The notes: generated by a model not told the origin, from the letters alone. A stretch of 24,472 nucleotides of DNA from CAYLZW01 sp964388085 (GCA_964388085.1 CAYLZW010000061.1:1-24472); one strand, 5' to 3'; counted from the first letter of the stretch, positions 15,971 through 23,964 are shown. A program made the numbers and translations.

Positions 15971-16864
15971 TCAGCGCGGAGACAGCGACTCGAGCAGCGC
16001 CGGCTGCTCGGCGAGCGGCGGCGCGTCGGCGCTGGTGCGGTAGCGCGGGATCATGGCGTCGCGCACCACGCTGAGCAGCCGGTCCCGGTCCTCGAGCCCG
16101 AGCCCCGCCGTAGGCACGGGAGGCAGCACCTCGACGCGCACCTTGCCGGGTCGGATGAACAGGCTCGGCTTCGGCCATACGCCGCCCGCGCCCGAGACGA
16201 CCACCGGCAGCACCGGCACGCCCGCGCGGATGGCGAGGACGAAGGTGCCCTTCTTGAACGAGCGGAAGCGGTGGTCCGGCGAGCGCGTGCCCTCGGGGTA
16301 CATCATCACGCTGCGCCCGCGCTTCAGGTACTTCACGCCGGTCTTGAGCTGGTCCTTCCGCCGCGACGAGCGGCCGCGGTCGATGGGCACGTAGCCGTTC
16401 ATCCAGATGAACCAGCCGAAGATCGGGATGAGCGACAGGCTGCGCTTCATGATGAAGCCGAAGCGCAGGTGCCTCTTCAGGCCGAGCAGGCACGAGACCG
16501 GATCGAGGTGGCTCCTGTGGTTGCAAGCCAGGACGTAGGTCTGGCCCGGCGCGATGTTTTCGAGCCCGTCGACGACGATCTCGACGCGCCAGAGCCAGCG
16601 CAGAAAGCCGATCCACCACAGCACCGTGAAGTCGCCCCAGCGGTTCGCGAGGCCGAAGGGGAACAGGATCATCTGCAGCCCGACGACGGGGGCGCCGAGG
16701 ATCAAGCAGGTCGCGGCGATGAAGGCCCAGCCGATGAAATTGCGCACCCAGGCGGAGAGCGGCATCGGCAAGACGTCGATGGTGACGTCGTCCGACAGCG
16801 CCGCGCCGGCCTTCTCCGGCGTGCGCCGCCCGCTGGCCGGCGGCTTCGCGGCAACAGCGCTCAT
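15971..16864 (-). CDS. 1-acyl-glycerol-3-phosphate acyltransferase-type (PlsC family) enzyme
   Basis: A membrane-associated acyltransferase; the family moves acyl chains from acyl-ACP or acyl-CoA onto lysophosphatidic acid or related lipids at the inner membrane. The 297-residue chain (ATG 16864, with GGGAG six bases upstream) has one or two N-terminal hydrophobic segments (about 41-95, IGWAFIAATCLILGAPVVG and VLWWIGFLRWLW), then the catalytic motif NHRSHLD (His 116, Asp 121: the H-x4-D pair) and the substrate motif YPEGTRS (189-195). Also present are FGFIMKRSL and the PVLPVVVSG strand. The longer open frame upstream of ATG 16864 is out of character and overlaps the M16 gene, so it is rejected. 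It lies 73 bp downstream of the M16 peptidase gene and probably belongs to the same transcript. The exact acceptor cannot be read from sequence. Confidence 0.93.
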   Translation of the reverse strand: MSAVAAKPPASGRRTPEKAGAALSDDVTIDVLPMPLSAWVRNFIGWAFIAATCLILGAPVVGLQMILFPFGLANRWGDFTVLWWIGFLRWLWRVEIVVDGLENIAPGQTYVLACNHRSHLDPVSCLLGLKRHLRFGFIMKRSLSLIPIFGWFIWMNGYVPIDRGRSSRRKDQLKTGVKYLKRGRSVMMYPEGTRSPDHRFRSFKKGTFVLAIRAGVPVLPVVVSGAGGVWPKPSLFIRPGKVRVEVLPPVPTAGLGLEDRDRLLSVVRDAMIPRYRTSADAPPLAEQPALLESLSPR

Positions 16865-16937
16865 GAGCGGCTCCCCGCTCTCTGCCGGGCGAGGAGCAGG
16901 GGACACACGGGCGGACGGCGCGGCGAAGCCAGGGCGG

Positions 16938-18278
16938 TCACGCGAGATGCTCCTCGATGGCGCGCCGGGCGCGCTGGACCTCTCGCCTCGACGGCAGACC
17001 GACGAGGACGAGCACGGCGTCTTCGGGTTGAAAGAGCGCGCGAGCGGCCGCCGAGACGTCCTTCGGGGTGACGCTCGTGACGCGCGCGAGGGTGCGCTCC
17101 GGATCGAGCGGCAGCCCGACGAGGGCCCCGCGCGCGGCCGACTCCGCCACGTGGCTCGGCGCGTCGCGCATGTCGAGCAGATCGCGCTCGAGCCGCGCGC
17201 GCACGCGCTCCACCTCGACGGGGCGCGGGGCGCGCCGCTTGATGGCGGACAGCTCACGGCACACCGCCTCGACGACGTCACCGACGCGATCGTGCGCCAC
17301 CTGCGCGCCCACCTCGACCGCGCCGCGGTCCTCGTACAGATCGACGTCGCACCACAGCGAGTAGGCGAGGCCTAGCTCGTCGATGAGCTTGGCGCGAAAG
17401 CGCGCGGCGGGCCCATCGTCGAGAACGCGCGTCATGACGCTGAGGGGGTAGCGCGCCTCGTCGAACAGGCCGCCGCAGGGGAAGCACAGGCGCAGGTGGG
17501 TCTGGCTGTCCTCGTCCTTGACGACGATGGGGCCGCCGCGCTTCTGTTCCCGCGCGGGGGCTTGTCCGATGCGGGCTCCACCGCCGCGCGGCAGCCGCCC
17601 GAACGTCTCGCGTGCGGCCGCGACGACGTCCGCGTGCTGGACCGGGCCCGCCACCGAGATGACGGTGTGCTCCGGACCGAAGGCTTGTTTGTGAAAGCGC
17701 TTCACCGCGGCGAGGTCGAAGCCGGCCAGCGTGTCGAGCGTGCCCTCGATGGTCCGCGAGAGGACGTGCCCGCCGAACAGGCGCCGGGCCGTCAGGTTGT
17801 CCGCGTCGATCTCGACGCCGTCCTCGTTCAGCAGCTCGAGCAGCTCTTCGCGCAAGACGCCCTTCTCGATCTCGAGGCCCTCGAAGCGGGGCGCGCCGAG
17901 CATGTCGCAGAGGAGGCCGATGGCCTCGCGCTCGCGGCCGGCGTCCACGCGGGTGTCGTAGACCACTCGATCGCGCCACGTCGCGCCGCCGATCTCGCCG
18001 CCGAACGCGTCCGCCGCCAGGCTGACCGCGCGCGTGTCTTTGTGCCGGCGGGTGCCGCGGAACACCATGTGCTCGACGAGGTGGGAGAGGCCCCAGGTGT
18101 CGTCGTCTTCGTGCGCCGGACCGCCGCGGTGCAGCACGCAGACGTGGCTGCTGGCGAGGTGCGCGAGGCGCGCGGTGACGACGACGGCGCCGTTGTCGAG
18201 CCGCGTCTGGCGCAGCGGGATGCGCGGCCGCTTGGCGGCGTTGTCGGTGGGGTCGGGTCGTCGGGAACGCGTCGTCAT
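16938..18278 (-). CDS. M16 family (pitrilysin-type) zinc peptidase
   Basis: A 446-residue protein with the inverted zinc motif HLVEH (His 66, Glu 69, His 70) and a downstream Glu in EKGVLREELLELLNED (about residue 145, the usual spacing). Active M16 enzymes have both; zinc ligands and catalytic Glu are therefore intact. The C-terminal half carries the family pattern LIDELGLAYSLWCDVDLYED with R-A-K-LIDE-LGLAYS, usual for the substrate-binding lobe. No signal peptide is seen, so it is either cytoplasmic or exported by another route. ATG 18278 overlaps the stop of the upstream pseudouridine synthase gene by the 4-bp ATGA, so translation is probably coupled. A single 446-residue unit resembles the two-chain (half-size) M16B peptidases, which work as dimers. 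The zinc-site neighbour is GGEIGGATWRDRVVYDTRV rather than the more usual GG-x-x-NA-x-T, a mild departure. Confidence 0.93.
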   Translation of the reverse strand: MTTRSRRPDPTDNAAKRPRIPLRQTRLDNGAVVVTARLAHLASSHVCVLHRGGPAHEDDDTWGLSHLVEHMVFRGTRRHKDTRAVSLAADAFGGEIGGATWRDRVVYDTRVDAGREREAIGLLCDMLGAPRFEGLEIEKGVLREELLELLNEDGVEIDADNLTARRLFGGHVLSRTIEGTLDTLAGFDLAAVKRFHKQAFGPEHTVISVAGPVQHADVVAAARETFGRLPRGGGARIGQAPAREQKRGGPIVVKDEDSQTHLRLCFPCGGLFDEARYPLSVMTRVLDDGPAARFRAKLIDELGLAYSLWCDVDLYEDRGAVEVGAQVAHDRVGDVVEAVCRELSAIKRRAPRPVEVERVRARLERDLLDMRDAPSHVAESAARGALVGLPLDPERTLARVTSVTPKDVSAAARALFQPEDAVLVLVGLPSRREVQRARRAIEEHLA

Positions 18279-19219
18279 GTCGGGGTCACTCTCGGCGTCA
18301 GCGCCGACACCGCGGCTTCCACCTCGGCGCGGTCGATGCCGCGCGCGCTCGCGAGGTCATAGAACGCCGGAGGCGGCGGCGCAGCGTAAACCTGCCGCTC
18401 GCCGTCGCGTTCTACCGTGAGCGTGAGCGCGTGCAGGCCGAACTGTCCGGCAAGGGCCGCCCTGCCCCCGTAGCGGACGTCACCGGCGATGGGGTGTCCA
18501 GCGGCCGCGAGGTGCGCGCGGATCTGGTGCGTTCGACCCGTGCGCGGCTCCACCTCGAGCAGCGCCGCGTCGGCCGCGCTCCCGGAGGAGCGAACGGTGA
18601 CGAGCGTGAGGGCCGGGCGCCCGTTGGCCGTGAGCGGGTAGCGACCGTCCCTGCCTCGCTCCTTGGCGATGGGAGCGTCGAGGCGAGCCTGCGCGAAGCT
18701 CGGCTTGCCCTCGACCAGCGCGAGGTACCTGCGCTGCACGGTCCCCGAGGCGAACTGCGCCCCGAGCGCGGCGGCCACCTCCGGATCGGTGGCGACGAGG
18801 ACGACGCCGCTCGTCTCGAGATCGAGCCGGTGCGCCGCCGCCAGGAAGCGCGGCGCCGCGCCCCGGCGGATCAGCTCCTCGCGGACGGCGTGCGTCAGCG
18901 ATCCGGCGCTCGCCTGCCGGGTCGGCTCCGTGGGCATGCCGGACGGCTTGTCGACGACGAGGAGGCCGGGCTCAGCCGTGAACGGGGGACAGACGATCTC
19001 GCCCCGCCGGGCCTCCGCCCTGCGCTCGTGGACCTCGATGCGCTCGCCCCGCTTCACGGGGCGTGACTGCACGCGGATCCGCCTGCCCTCGACGAACACG
19101 CTGCCGTCGGTAATGCGCTCCCGCGCGGACCTCCGGCTGAGGCCCGGGACCAGGGCGGGCAACACGCGATCGAGTCGTTCGCCGTGCAGTGTTTGTGGGA
19201 CCTCGATCGTTATGCTCAC
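18275..19219 (-). CDS. RluA-family 23S rRNA pseudouridine synthase
   Basis: Isomerises uridine to pseudouridine in structured RNA, usually 23S rRNA (RluC/RluD relatives). The protein (314 residues from GTG 19219) has an N-terminal S4 RNA-binding domain (LHGERLDRVLPALVPGLSRR... DGSVFVEGRR, residues about 8-65), then the catalytic domain: LLVVDKPSGMP, catalytic Asp in HRLDLETSGVVL (Asp 133), the RRYLALVEG strand, GRPALTLVTV, and the hallmark GRTHQIRAHLAAAGHPI followed by GDVRYGG. GTG 19219 is preferred over GTG 19231 because GAGG lies six bases before it. Substrate position cannot be told from sequence. It is the first gene of the M16/PlsC run and overlaps M16 by ATGA. The leading bases 19220-19438 hold the divergent start region shared with the PilZ gene, with no clear promoter of either side. 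Confidence 0.92.
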   Translation of the reverse strand: MSITIEVPQTLHGERLDRVLPALVPGLSRRSARERITDGSVFVEGRRIRVQSRPVKRGERIEVHERRAEARRGEIVCPPFTAEPGLLVVDKPSGMPTEPTRQASAGSLTHAVREELIRRGAAPRFLAAAHRLDLETSGVVLVATDPEVAAALGAQFASGTVQRRYLALVEGKPSFAQARLDAPIAKERGRDGRYPLTANGRPALTLVTVRSSGSAADAALLEVEPRTGRTHQIRAHLAAAGHPIAGDVRYGGRAALAGQFGLHALTLTVERDGERQVYAAPPPPAFYDLASARGIDRAEVEAAVSALTPRVTPT

Positions 19220-19438
19220 GGCTCGCCTCACGGTCGCTCACCGGCCGGGGAGTGGAGCGCTGTCCAGACGGCTCGCGGCCGGACCGACAGTTGCAGCCGT
19301 TGATGACGCGTCTCTAGTATCGCGCAGCTTTGCCCAAGGGCGGGCCTTCAGGTCGAATTCAACACCTGGTCGCCCGCGTCAGCACTACGCGAAATGCATC
19401 GCGCAGCCGCGCTCTACCGGGCCGCGCACGGAGCCTTA

Positions 19439-19840
19439 ATGGACGACGGGACAGACGAGAACAAAGCTGCCGAGAAGGTCGCTCACCCGAGGAGCAACAA
19501 GACCCGCCACCTCCGGGCGCCCATCGAGATCCGCGTGGAGATCACGGCGCGCAGCCAGTCGTTCACGACCACCTCGCGCAACATCGCCGCAGGCGGCATC
19601 AGCTTCGAGAGCCAGGAATCGTTCCGCATCGGTGACCTCATCAACATCCTCCTCTACATCCCTGTGAAGAAGGAGCTGGACCTCCTGAAGGTGGCCTCCG
19701 AGGTGGTGTGGGTCGAGGAGGACAGCGGCTGCTGGATGATCGGCGCCGCGTTCAAGAAGTTCGCGCCCGGCGATGAGAAGCGCCTGCGCGAGTGGCTGCT
19801 CGAGTCGGTGAAGGCCCAGAAGGAAGGCCGCACCATCTGA
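19439..19840 (+). CDS. PilZ-domain protein (myxobacterial type)
   Basis: A 133-residue cytoplasmic protein, essentially one PilZ domain after about 20 polar residues. The ATG at 19439 is chosen for GGAG five bases upstream; the open frame before it is Arg/Ala-rich noise. PilZ proteins bind cyclic di-GMP through RxxxR and (D/N)xSxxG. Here the first motif reads RHLRAPIEIR (R23, R26, R32 available) and the second reads NIAAGG at 48-53, with Ala in place of Ser. The remaining strands fit (IGDLINILLYIP, VASEVVWVEEDSGCWMIGAAF). The short RAPIEIRVE... N-I-x-x-GG form resembles the paralogous PilZ-like domains of Myxococcus. Binding may be weak or lost. Its promoter would lie in 19220-19438. The dispersed element copy B starts four bases after the stop. 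Confidence 0.85.
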   Translation: MDDGTDENKAAEKVAHPRSNKTRHLRAPIEIRVEITARSQSFTTTSRNIAAGGISFESQESFRIGDLINILLYIPVKKELDLLKVASEVVWVEEDSGCWMIGAAFKKFAPGDEKRLREWLLESVKAQKEGRTI

Positions 19841-19843
19841 GGC

Positions 19844-20021
19844 TACCCCCCGATCGCTTGCGTTGGTCCCATGATCGCGAAGCGGCCTGCTGTTCGAAAG
19901 CACAGGCGTTCGCTGGCAAGGCGCAGCGGAGGCGCGACCTTTTGGTCGTGCGGAGCGCGCAACGCAGCCAGCGGGCGATAGACCGAGCGAGGGGGGATCA
20001 ACGCGAGTGGTCGGGGGGGTA
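19844..20021. repeat. MITE-like palindromic dispersed element, copy B
   Basis: 178 bp, same orientation as copy A at 1453-1615. Left end 19844-19871, right end about 19994-20021, imperfect inverted repeats beginning TACCCCCC on each strand. Central hairpin GCGCGACC-TTTT-GGTCGTGC (19932-19951, one G-T pair), and an inner stem CGCTGGC (19911-19917) with GCCAGCG (19967-19973), which in copy A is broken by one base. Copy B carries an extra 16 or so bases near 19887-19903 (CCTGCTGTTCGAAAGCACAGG), itself imperfectly palindromic. The right end (19998-20021) is read on the minus strand as the last seven codons and stop of the RecJ-linked secreted protein. No coding region of its own. Confidence 0.8.
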
Positions 20022-20945
20022 ACGAGCGCTGCGCTGCGCCGGCGATCCGGAGCGGGCCATGGCCTCACGGCTGCCGCCTCGGCCTGGCTCGTCGACGAGG
20101 ACGGCGCGCAGCGGCAGATCCGCGCGCGCGGCCAGGCGCGCCCCGGCGAACGGGACGATGACGCGGCCGGACCTCAGGCACGCGGGGGCAGCGGTCGCCA
20201 CCAGCCGCAGCGGGTCGCGACCGGCTGGCCACAACAAGAGCGCGGACGGCACCGCTCGGTCACAGCTCGAGCTGCGGTCCGCGACGAAGGTACGCGCGCT
20301 CGCGAGATCATCCGGGCCGAGCGGCAGCGCGACCAGGCCCGCGCTCTCGTCCTCGGCGGGCAAGAGTAGCGTGTCGCCCGGGCGCGGCTCCGGCCCCCTC
20401 GTCACCGTCGCATGGCCCGCGAGCGCGCCGCGCGTACCGTAAAGGACGGCGGGGGCGGGGCGGGACGGCGCTCCCGGCAGGCCCATCGTCGGCGGCTCGA
20501 TCAAGAGGCGCGCCGAGTCGTCCGAGGACACGGCGGGCCCGCCGGGAGCGGCCCTGAGCGAGGCTCCCTCGACGAGCCCCGCCTGCCAGTCACCGAGGCC
20601 GTCCAGCGTGAACAGCAGCGTGCCGTCGGCGTCGCTGCTGACGCCGAGCCCCACGGGAGGCGACGGCAGGTCGGCGAGCAAGGGCGCCCCGCGGTCTCCG
20701 CGCACGCTGTCTTGCAGCGATCGCGTGACGGTCTCGCCGCCCGCGAAGAACGCCCACGCCGCCGAGCGCTCGAGGCGGCCCGCGCTCCCCCGCTCCGTCA
20801 CCTCGATGTAGGCGACGGGACCGGCGCCCTCCGCGACGAAGAGCACCTCGAGGTGCTGGCCGGCCGCGTGCGCCGGCAACGCCAGCGACGTCGTCGTCAC
20901 CGCCAGGGCGAGGAGGCTCAGCAGAGGGACGGGGAGCCTGCTCAC
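19998..20945 (-). CDS. Secreted protein of unknown function, translationally coupled to recJ
   Basis: A 315-residue protein. GTG 20945 overlaps the recJ stop as GTGA and starts directly at a signal peptide (MSRLPVPLLSLLALAVTTTS, cleavage likely after AHA-A); the open frame further upstream is antisense-like noise inside recJ. The mature part is beta-rich (LEVLFVAEGAGPVAYIEVTE; DGTLLFTLDGLGDWQAG) with two internal segments rich in Pro, Gly and Ala and one visible Cys pair (SSSCDRA, APACLRSG). No catalytic or binding motif is recognised. The last codons, TAC CCC CCC GAC CAC TCG CGT TGA (YPPDHSR and stop), lie inside the right end of the dispersed element, so the native C-terminus has been replaced or extended by the insertion. 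Position after recJ suggests one transcript, but a secreted partner for RecJ is unexpected and not informative of function. Confidence 0.8.
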   Translation of the reverse strand: MSRLPVPLLSLLALAVTTTSLALPAHAAGQHLEVLFVAEGAGPVAYIEVTERGSAGRLERSAAWAFFAGGETVTRSLQDSVRGDRGAPLLADLPSPPVGLGVSSDADGTLLFTLDGLGDWQAGLVEGASLRAAPGGPAVSSDDSARLLIEPPTMGLPGAPSRPAPAVLYGTRGALAGHATVTRGPEPRPGDTLLLPAEDESAGLVALPLGPDDLASARTFVADRSSSCDRAVPSALLLWPAGRDPLRLVATAAPACLRSGRVIVPFAGARLAARADLPLRAVLVDEPGRGGSREAMARSGSPAQRSARYPPDHSR

Positions 20946-22669
20946 GTCACCTCCGCGGCGCGGAAGTCGCGCAGCCGGAGCTGCACCGTTCGGCGCCCCT
21001 GCCACTCGTTCACCTCCGGCACCCCAAGCACGTCGATGCTGCCCTGAAACGCAGCCATCCGCTCGGGCTCTCCGAAGAGGATGGCCTCGACGACGCCGGT
21101 CGGGTGCACGTTCGCCTTGAAGTGTCCGCCGTTCAGCGGGCGTAGGTCGCGGGGCGTGACGCCACGCAGCCGAAAGACCGGCTCCGGGTTCTTGCGACCG
21201 AAGGGCGCGGCCGCCTGCAGCGACCTGCACATGGCCTCGTCGAGCGCGTGCACGTCGAGGTCCCCGTCGTAAAGGTGCAGTCGCTCGAGGTCGCCTTCCC
21301 CTAGAGCCGCCTCGGCGTGCGCGAGCAGCGCGTCGCGAAAGCGATCGAGGCCGCCGCTCGGCACGCGCACGCCGGCCGCGTGCGCGTGCCCCCCGAAACC
21401 GTCGAGCGTGTGGGCCGCGGACGCGAGCCCGTCGTAGAGGTGATAGCGCGGGATGCTGCGGCCCGAGCCACGGCCGCCCTCCCCCACGACGACACAGGGC
21501 TTTCCGTAGCGCTCCACGAGGCGGCTCGCGACGATGCCGACGACGCCCGGGTGCCAGCCCTCATCGCCCACCACCAGCACACGCGCGCGGCGGTGCAGCT
21601 CGGAGCCGTCGATGAGCTGAATGGCAGCCTGCGTGATGCGCTTCTCGAGGTCGCGGCGCGAGAGGTTCTCGCGATCGAGCCCCTGCGCGAGGCCGAGCGC
21701 ACGATCGCGGTGTACCGAGCGCAGCAGATCCACCGCCTTCATGGCGTCGCCGAGCCGGCCGGCCGCGTTCACGCGCGGTCCGAGCTGAAAGCCGAGGGTC
21801 GACGCGGTCACCCGCTCGCTCGGGACGCCGGCGACGTCGAGCAGCGCCCCCATCCCGAGGCGCCGCTTGGCCGCGATGGCCCGGAGCCCGTAGCGGACGA
21901 ACACGCGGTTGTCCGCGATGAGCGGCACCACGTCGGCGATGGTGCCGAGCGCGACGAGGTCGAGGCCGTGCCGCAGGTCTGGCTCCGGGCGCGTCGCCGA
22001 GAAGAAGTCACGCGCTCGCAGCGCGCGCCGCAGCGCTAGACAGAGGTTGAACGTCACGCCCACCGCGCAGAGGTGCTCGGCGCCCGTGGTGCAGTCGTCC
22101 CGGTGCGGGTTGATGACGCTGACCGCCGCCGGGAGCGTCACCGGCACCGTGTGGTGGTCGATCACGATGACGTCGAGATCGAGCTCCTTGCAGTAGGCGA
22201 CCTCCTCGTGCGCGGTCACGCCGCAGTCGACCGTGACGATGAGCGTCGCGCCCGCGTCCCGCAGCCGATCGACGCCGGCGCGGCTCAGGCCGTAGCCCTC
22301 GCGCAGGCGGTCCGGGAGCGTGGCCACGACGGGCGCGCCGAGCTGCTCGAGGAAATCCCACAGCAGCGTCGTGGAGGTGACGCCGTCGACGTCGTAGTCG
22401 CCGAAGATGCCGATGGTCTCGCCCCGCTTCAGCGCGGCGAGCAAGCGCTCGAGGGCGGCGTCGACGCCCGCGAGGCGAGCGGGATCGGGCAGATCCTGGA
22501 GCTTGGGATCGAGGAAGCGCGTGGCGCGCGCCTCGTCATCGACGCCGCGGCCTACCAGCACGCGGGCGAGCGGCGCGGGCAGAGAGAGGGTCGCCGCGAG
22601 CGCGCGCGCCTTGGCATCGTCAGCTTCTCGTTGTTGCCAGACCACGGGTGCTCGTCCTTGCTCGTCCAC
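20942..22669 (-). CDS. recJ: Single-stranded-DNA-specific exonuclease RecJ
   Basis: 5'-3' single-strand exonuclease used in recombination and mismatch repair, acting in the cytoplasm. The 575-residue protein has the full DHH-family set: DYDVDG (91-96), TVDCG (Asp 148), DHH (171-173), NPHRDD, ALGTIADVVPL (Asp 246), then GPRVNAAGR (297-305), the linker helix RDLEKRITQAA, and the DHHA1 motif GFGGHAHAAG. The last domain is the OB-like RecJ C-terminus (AAPFGRKNPEPVF, VEAILFGEPERMA). All metal ligands of the family are present. GTG 22669 has GGAGGAG close upstream and starts at the normal N-terminus. It is divergent from the PEGA gene (137 bp apart) and is followed by an overlapping secreted-protein gene. 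Confidence 0.95.
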   Translation of the reverse strand: MDEQGRAPVVWQQREADDAKARALAATLSLPAPLARVLVGRGVDDEARATRFLDPKLQDLPDPARLAGVDAALERLLAALKRGETIGIFGDYDVDGVTSTTLLWDFLEQLGAPVVATLPDRLREGYGLSRAGVDRLRDAGATLIVTVDCGVTAHEEVAYCKELDLDVIVIDHHTVPVTLPAAVSVINPHRDDCTTGAEHLCAVGVTFNLCLALRRALRARDFFSATRPEPDLRHGLDLVALGTIADVVPLIADNRVFVRYGLRAIAAKRRLGMGALLDVAGVPSERVTASTLGFQLGPRVNAAGRLGDAMKAVDLLRSVHRDRALGLAQGLDRENLSRRDLEKRITQAAIQLIDGSELHRRARVLVVGDEGWHPGVVGIVASRLVERYGKPCVVVGEGGRGSGRSIPRYHLYDGLASAAHTLDGFGGHAHAAGVRVPSGGLDRFRDALLAHAEAALGEGDLERLHLYDGDLDVHALDEAMCRSLQAAAPFGRKNPEPVFRLRGVTPRDLRPLNGGHFKANVHPTGVVEAILFGEPERMAAFQGSIDVLGVPEVNEWQGRRTVQLRLRDFRAAEVT

Positions 22670-22806
22670 CGCTCCTCCGGCGCCCCGTTGGCGAGGGAGG
22701 ACTCTACCGCTGTCCGTTCGAAGGGGAGCGAAGTTGCGCGAACGAATCGCGACACGGATCCACCCGCCTTTTGGGTCGGAGCGCGATTCCGCGTATCGTC
22801 ACGCGC

Positions 22807-23946
22807 ATGGAGAACGTGCGCTGCACACGCATGCGTGAAATCAAAGCCATCATGCTCGCTGTGCTCCCGCTCGTGCTGGTCGCCGAGGAGGCGCCGGCGC
22901 AGCAGGACGCCCGGGTGAAGACCGTCGTCATCGGGCTCTCGGCGCGCCGTGGCGTCGACGAGGGCCTCGCGCTCGCCATGAGCGACGTCGTCCAGGGTGT
23001 CATCTCGGGTGACAGCACACGGCTCGTGCTCGGCCGCGAGGACATCCGCCGCGTGCTCTCGTTCGAGGAGGAGCGCGCGGCGCTCGGCTGCGATGACGCC
23101 TCCTGCTTGAGCGAGATCGCCTCGGCGCTCGACGTGGACCGCATGGTGACGGGCTCCATCGACAAGGTCGGCACCAGCTACTTCGTCGTCGTCACCGAGA
23201 TCGACGCGCGCAGCGTCGAGCCGCTCGGACGCGTCCAGCGCCGTTTGCCGCTGAACGAGGACGAGCTCATCACCGGCGTCCAGCAGATGGCCGTGGAGCT
23301 CCTCGGCGCGAGCGGGGGCGTCGCGTCGCTCTCCCCATCGAAGGCGGGCCCGGGCGGCAGCCTGTTCATCAAGGCGGAGCCGCCGGGCGCGAAGGTGTTC
23401 GTGGCCGGTAAGGAGCGAGGCGTGACGCCGCTCCGCGTCGACGGGCTCGAGCCCGGCACGCACAAGGTCACCATCGCCGCGGTGGGCTTCGCGCCCGTCG
23501 AGATGGAGGTGCCGGTCTTCAAGAGCGACGTCACCGAGGTGCGCGGCAAGCTCGGTGAGCGACACGAGCCCACCTCGGAAGAGATCGAGGAGTACGCCGA
23601 CGCCAAGGGGTGGAACAACATCACGGGTTGGACGCGGCTCGCGGGCGGGCTCGGCTGCTGTGTGTTGGGCGCGCCGTGTGCCGCCGGCACCGCGGGACCG
23701 ACGTTCGCCTACCTGAGCGGCAGCGGCGATCCGTTGAACCTCGGGGCGCTCCTGTGCGGCGGCCTCACCGGGCTGTGCGGCGCCGCCGTGTGCGGCTGGG
23801 GCGCCTTCGATCTGTTCAATCCGCCGGAGGATCCGTTGTCGGCGTCCGAGCCGACCCACCGGCTGACCGTGGCGCCGCCGAAGGGCCGGGGCAAGACGAA
23901 GACCTTCGAGCTCGACGCCGTCAGCGACGACGAGATGGCGCACTGA
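22807..23946 (+). CDS. PEGA-domain envelope protein with Cys/Gly-rich C-terminal membrane region
   Basis: A 379-residue protein if begun at ATG 22807; ATG 22831 (MREIKAIMLAVLPL) is an alternative that starts at the signal peptide, and neither has a clear ribosome site. After the signal peptide (about 9-32, ending APAQQ) comes a domain with the pattern VKTVVIGLSARRGVDEGLA and the GCDDASC motif (residues 95-100, followed by LSEIASALDVDRMVTGSI), often seen in myxobacterial envelope proteins. A PEGA domain follows at 184-238 (FIKAEPPGAKVFVAGKERG, LEPGTHKVTIAAVGF). About 275-335 is strongly hydrophobic and Gly-rich with six Cys (GCCVLGAPCAAG; ALLCGGLTGLCGAAVCGWG), likely membrane-inserted as a hairpin. 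Stop 23946 lies 18 bp from the convergent mutS stop. A possible promoter TTGGGT-17-TATCGT (22771-22799) would put transcription start near 22806, favouring the ATG 22831 start. Function unknown. Confidence 0.82.
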   Translation: MENVRCTRMREIKAIMLAVLPLVLVAEEAPAQQDARVKTVVIGLSARRGVDEGLALAMSDVVQGVISGDSTRLVLGREDIRRVLSFEEERAALGCDDASCLSEIASALDVDRMVTGSIDKVGTSYFVVVTEIDARSVEPLGRVQRRLPLNEDELITGVQQMAVELLGASGGVASLSPSKAGPGGSLFIKAEPPGAKVFVAGKERGVTPLRVDGLEPGTHKVTIAAVGFAPVEMEVPVFKSDVTEVRGKLGERHEPTSEEIEEYADAKGWNNITGWTRLAGGLGCCVLGAPCAAGTAGPTFAYLSGSGDPLNLGALLCGGLTGLCGAAVCGWGAFDLFNPPEDPLSASEPTHRLTVAPPKGRGKTKTFELDAVSDDEMAH

Positions 23947-23964
23947 CGTCGCCGCACCCGCTCG

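Noticed and set aside
15971..17281. Long N-terminal extension of the PlsC frame (start at 17281)
   Set aside because: The extra part is Arg/Ser/Pro-rich noise overlapping the M16 gene; ATG 16864 has a ribosome site and begins a sensible protein.
19998..21230. Long N-terminal extension of the secreted-protein frame (start at 21230)
   Set aside because: It overlaps the 3' part of recJ and reads as noise; GTG 20945 starts directly at the signal peptide.
22552..23943. 463-residue minus-strand open frame
   Set aside because: Antisense to the PEGA gene and overlapping the start of recJ; Arg/His/Ala-rich without motifs.
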